Positions 5,415 through 7,718 of a stretch of 7,718 nt of DNA are shown in pieces. The notes below the pieces were generated by a model. It saw only the letters and a list, made by a program, of their open reading frames with translations. It made no database searches and was not told the origin of the DNA. The DNA is from CAZBWE01 sp964495465. Its GTDB lineage: Bacteria; Planctomycetota; Phycisphaerae; Sedimentisphaerales; Anaerobacaceae. The stretch lies in the NCBI GenBank assembly GCA_964495465.1, contig CAZBWE010000096.1, forward strand, positions 1 to 7,718. The letters run 5' to 3'. A program made the translations under genes and the position numbers. Within the stretch, counting starts at the first letter, position 1. Each line of letters begins with the position of its first letter.

Positions 5415-7639
5415 ACAAAGCCGGTTCACAACCGACGGGTAAACCCGATACACAGCTGGCGGGTAAATATTTCAATTTATTTTGGATTGCTGTCTCTGCG
5501 GCGGTTATTGTTTTAGTTGTGCGAAATATCGGCGTGTTCGGCAATTTGCTGAAAGTGGTTGTCGGATTCGGGGCGGTTGTTATCGTTCATGAATTCGGGC
5601 ACTTCATCGTGGCAAAGCTGTCCGGAATAAAGGTGGAGGCGTTTTCGATATTTATGCCGCCGACACTGCTCGGTATAAGAAAAACGAAAGAAGGATTCCG
5701 GTTTCGCTTTTTGCCCAAAATATTTGCCACAGAGGACACAGAGAGCACAGAGAATATAAATAAAAAATTAGAGAAATCTGAGACTAAAAAAATAAATAGT
5801 GCCGACGAAAAGACGGTCGAGGATGAGGAGACGGAATATCGAATCGGTCTTATCCCGTTCGGCGGCTTTGTGAAGATGTTAGGCCAGGATGACACTGGGC
5901 CGGCCAATGAAAGCAAGGACCCTCGTTCGTTTGCGAATAAACCGGTCGGCGTGCGTATGAGTGTTATAACAGCGGGGGTTGTTTTTAACATTCTCAGCGC
6001 TATCCTGATTTTTATGATAGTTTTCCTGGCCGGGATTAAGCTGCCGCCTGCGATGATTGGGGCAGTTAGACCGGATTCACCGGCTGAACAGGCAGGTCTA
6101 AGGCCGGGCGATGAAGTCATTGAGATTGCCGGTAAAACAAAGAACCTTGACTTCAGTGATATAAGTCTGGCAGCGGCCCTGTCGGATGCAAACGAAGCGG
6201 TGCCAATGAAGGTGATTCGCAAAGAAAGGCGCGAGGACGGCTCGATAGAAGAATCTATAAAAGAATTTGCCATTGTAGCCAGGCAATTGCCCGATATCCC
6301 GATAAAGGCCTTTGGGCTTTTCCAGCCAATAAGTCTGACCATCGCGGAAGTTTCGGAGCCCAATAAATTATATTTAAAAACAGGTCTAAGGCCGGGTGAC
6401 ATAATTAAAGGCGTTAACGGCAAAGAGGTGCAAAATCACTGGGAATTAGCGGAAATAGTGGAAAACTGCTACGAGCCGGAAGTGACACTTTTGGCTGAAC
6501 GGACAGACGAGACGGGGAAACAAATGCTGGTGGCAAGCAGAATCGGCCTGGAGACGTACTCGCCCGGGACGGGCCAGATATATTCCATAGTGCCCCGGCT
6601 GCGAATGGAAAATATCGAGGTTGAAAAATCGCTCGGGATGAAAATTGTCGCCAAGGTACGGCAACTATTGGAGAAAACAGGAATTATCGAGAAGGTCAAG
6701 CCAAAACAATTTTTGCAAAGCGGTGACATTATTTTGAGAGTCGGTGATTCTGCCTGCCCAACGCCTGATGAGTTCAGAGAGGTTGTCGGACAATACGCAG
6801 ATAAAGAGCTGCCAATAAATGTTCTGAGAACGGATGCCAACGGCGTTGAAAAGCCGCTCGTAATCAATATCCGGCCAAAGCAACAAGCAAATGCCGAGAA
6901 AGCAACCATCGGGATTTCATATTTGCCGATGTTCGATATTCAACATGCGGTTGTGGCAAAGACCCTTGATACGGAAGGCGGACCGGAGAAGCTGGAGATT
7001 CCTCGCGGGGCGAAAATAACAGCGGTTGACGGTGTCGGCGTGTCGAATTTTTACGATGTTATCAGGGAAATACAAAGCCATCCCGGTGAGCGTATCACGC
7101 TTGACTGGCGGCTGGATGCAAACGTGGCGGGTGATGCAGCTCTGAATGTTGACAGCAGCGAAAACTCCATTACGGTCAAATCCGACTTCGCTGATTTTGT
7201 TCCCTTCGAGCGATTGGAGCGTCTTTATCAGGCAAGCGGCCCCATCGATGCTATCGGGATGGGGTGCAGAAAAACAGTTATGTTTATTACCCAAACTTAC
7301 CTTACGCTAAAGCGATTAGTCGCAGGTGCAGTAAGCCCCAAAAATCTTATAGGGCCCGTTGGCATTATTGCTATGAGCTATCAGGTTGTCGCCCATCAGC
7401 CGTTAATCTACTACCTATATCTTCTCGGCCTGATAAGCGCTGTTATAGCCGTATTTAACTTTTTACCTTTGCCTCCTCTTGACGGAGGATTGATTGTGCT
7501 TATGCTGGTTGAAAAAATCAAGGGTTCGGCGTTGAGCGTGCGGACGCAGGGAATAATTGCCTATACCGGCTGGGTGCTTATAGGTACGCTTTTCCTCTAT
7601 GTGACGTTTAACGATATTGTGAAGGTTATTTTCGGATAG
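5390..7639 (+). CDS. rseP: RseP-type site-2 intramembrane zinc metalloprotease, enlarged, with four PDZ-like units
   Basis: This inner-membrane protease of the S2P (M50) family cuts transmembrane segments of substrates such as anti-sigma factors and signal-peptide remnants. Zinc site: HEFGH (67-71), with the partner aspartate in NFLPLPPLDGG (690-700). GPVGI (655-659) is also family-typical. Hydrophobic segments: about 27-45 (extra relative to usual RseP), 53-66, 190-214, about 672-695 and 721-742. EYRIGLIPFGGFVKMLG (149-165) is the conserved membrane-associated loop. Between the third and fourth segments lie four PDZ-like units, about 221-300 (AGLRPGDEV), 309-395 (TGLRPGDII), 398-496 (LQSGDIILRVGD) and 506-600 (PRGAKITAVDGVGV); the last two are more diverged. 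At 749 aa it is well above the usual roughly 450 aa with two PDZ domains. A charged, low-complexity segment (about 113-147) lies between HEFGH and the conserved loop and begins with repeat-derived sequence. Substrates here are unknown. Family call is firm; PDZ count is by eye. Confidence 0.93.
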   Translation: MSKTKGSLNKAGSQPTGKPDTQLAGKYFNLFWIAVSAAVIVLVVRNIGVFGNLLKVVVGFGAVVIVHEFGHFIVAKLSGIKVEAFSIFMPPTLLGIRKTKEGFRFRFLPKIFATEDTESTENINKKLEKSETKKINSADEKTVEDEETEYRIGLIPFGGFVKMLGQDDTGPANESKDPRSFANKPVGVRMSVITAGVVFNILSAILIFMIVFLAGIKLPPAMIGAVRPDSPAEQAGLRPGDEVIEIAGKTKNLDFSDISLAAALSDANEAVPMKVIRKERREDGSIEESIKEFAIVARQLPDIPIKAFGLFQPISLTIAEVSEPNKLYLKTGLRPGDIIKGVNGKEVQNHWELAEIVENCYEPEVTLLAERTDETGKQMLVASRIGLETYSPGTGQIYSIVPRLRMENIEVEKSLGMKIVAKVRQLLEKTGIIEKVKPKQFLQSGDIILRVGDSACPTPDEFREVVGQYADKELPINVLRTDANGVEKPLVINIRPKQQANAEKATIGISYLPMFDIQHAVVAKTLDTEGGPEKLEIPRGAKITAVDGVGVSNFYDVIREIQSHPGERITLDWRLDANVAGDAALNVDSSENSITVKSDFADFVPFERLERLYQASGPIDAIGMGCRKTVMFITQTYLTLKRLVAGAVSPKNLIGPVGIIAMSYQVVAHQPLIYYLYLLGLISAVIAVFNFLPLPPLDGGLIVLMLVEKIKGSALSVRTQGIIAYTGWVLIGTLFLYVTFNDIVKVIFG
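5726..5752 (+). repeat. CACAGAG-type interspersed repeat inside rseP
   Basis: The 27 bases consist of three similar units, GCCACAGAG, GACACAGAG and AGCACAGAG, read in frame as ATEDTESTE (residues 113-121). An AT-rich tract follows (to about 5800), unlike the rest of the gene. The first unit is identical to GCCACAGAG at 7655-7663 after the gene. Repeats of this wording are common between genes in some environmental bacteria, so a repeat copy inside a conserved membrane protease gene is best explained by in-frame insertion. Confidence 0.7.
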
Positions 7640-7654
7640 GCCGGTTTTTTCATA

Positions 7655-7718
7655 GCCACAGAGAAGCTATTCGACATGGATTAACACAGATTTACACCGA
7701 TTTATTTTGGCCACGAAG
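7655..7718 (+). repeat. Interspersed repeat after rseP, cut by the window edge
   Basis: It begins with GCCACAGAG, continues through the phrase AACACAGATTTACACCGATT (7683-7702), and reaches GGCCACGAAG (7709-7718), a variant of the first motif. It has no open frame of note. It is the same repeat class as the segment at 5726-5752 within rseP. No convincing intrinsic terminator separates it from the rseP stop: only a 3-base stem is possible before the T6 run at 7645-7650. Confidence 0.6.

Noticed and set aside
5587..6423. Long minus-strand frame of 278 codons opposite rseP
   Set aside because: It mirrors the coding sequence of a clear protease gene, has no ribosome binding site logic and its translation resembles no protein family I recognise.
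7631..7650. Possible intrinsic terminator after rseP (T6 run)
   Set aside because: Only a 3-base stem (CGG/CCG) can form before the T run, too weak to call.

Overview
The window looks like a piece of a metagenome-type bacterial assembly: it contains a run of exactly 100 Ns at 3663-3762. The most likely source is a planctomycete of the Phycisphaerae/Sedimentisphaerales kind. That guess rests on the tandem dxr-rseP pair, the unusually long multi-PDZ RseP, and the scattered CACAGAG-type and CGTC-rich intergenic repeats. It is inference, not proof.

Left part (1-3244, minus strand). A two-gene unit reads leftward: a large gamma-type N6-adenine DNA methyltransferase (TTG start at 3244), then a PIN-domain ribonuclease-like protein whose ATG lies one base after the methyltransferase stop. 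No HsdS, HsdR, other restriction gene or VapB-type antitoxin is visible, so the pair may be a small self-contained defence or toxin-antitoxin-like module. At the left edge a further minus-strand reading frame starts at 54 and runs out of the window; a TATAAT box sits directly in front of it.

Middle (3245-4214). About 970 bases without a credible gene. It holds the regulatory front of the methyltransferase (a dyad covering its ribosome binding site), a cluster of short hairpins and degenerate repeats on both sides of the assembly gap, an AT-rich imperfect inverted-repeat element, a CGTC-rich low-complexity tract, and the dxr promoter. Contiguity across the gap is not guaranteed.

Right part (4215-7718, plus strand). 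A housekeeping operon. dxr encodes 1-deoxy-D-xylulose 5-phosphate reductoisomerase of the MEP isoprenoid pathway, and overlaps rseP, an intramembrane site-2 zinc protease, by 25 bases. A near-consensus sigma-70-type promoter ends six bases before the dxr ATG, which implies a leaderless mRNA. The RseP is 749 aa, well above the roughly 450 aa usual for the family. It has an extra N-terminal hydrophobic segment, four PDZ-like units and a charged loop that appears to come from an intergenic CACAGAG repeat inserted in frame. A relative of that repeat begins 16 bases after the rseP stop codon.

The most notable points are the methyltransferase-PIN coupling, the repeat turned into coding sequence inside rseP, the four-PDZ architecture, and two promoters placed so close to start codons that leaderless transcripts are expected.
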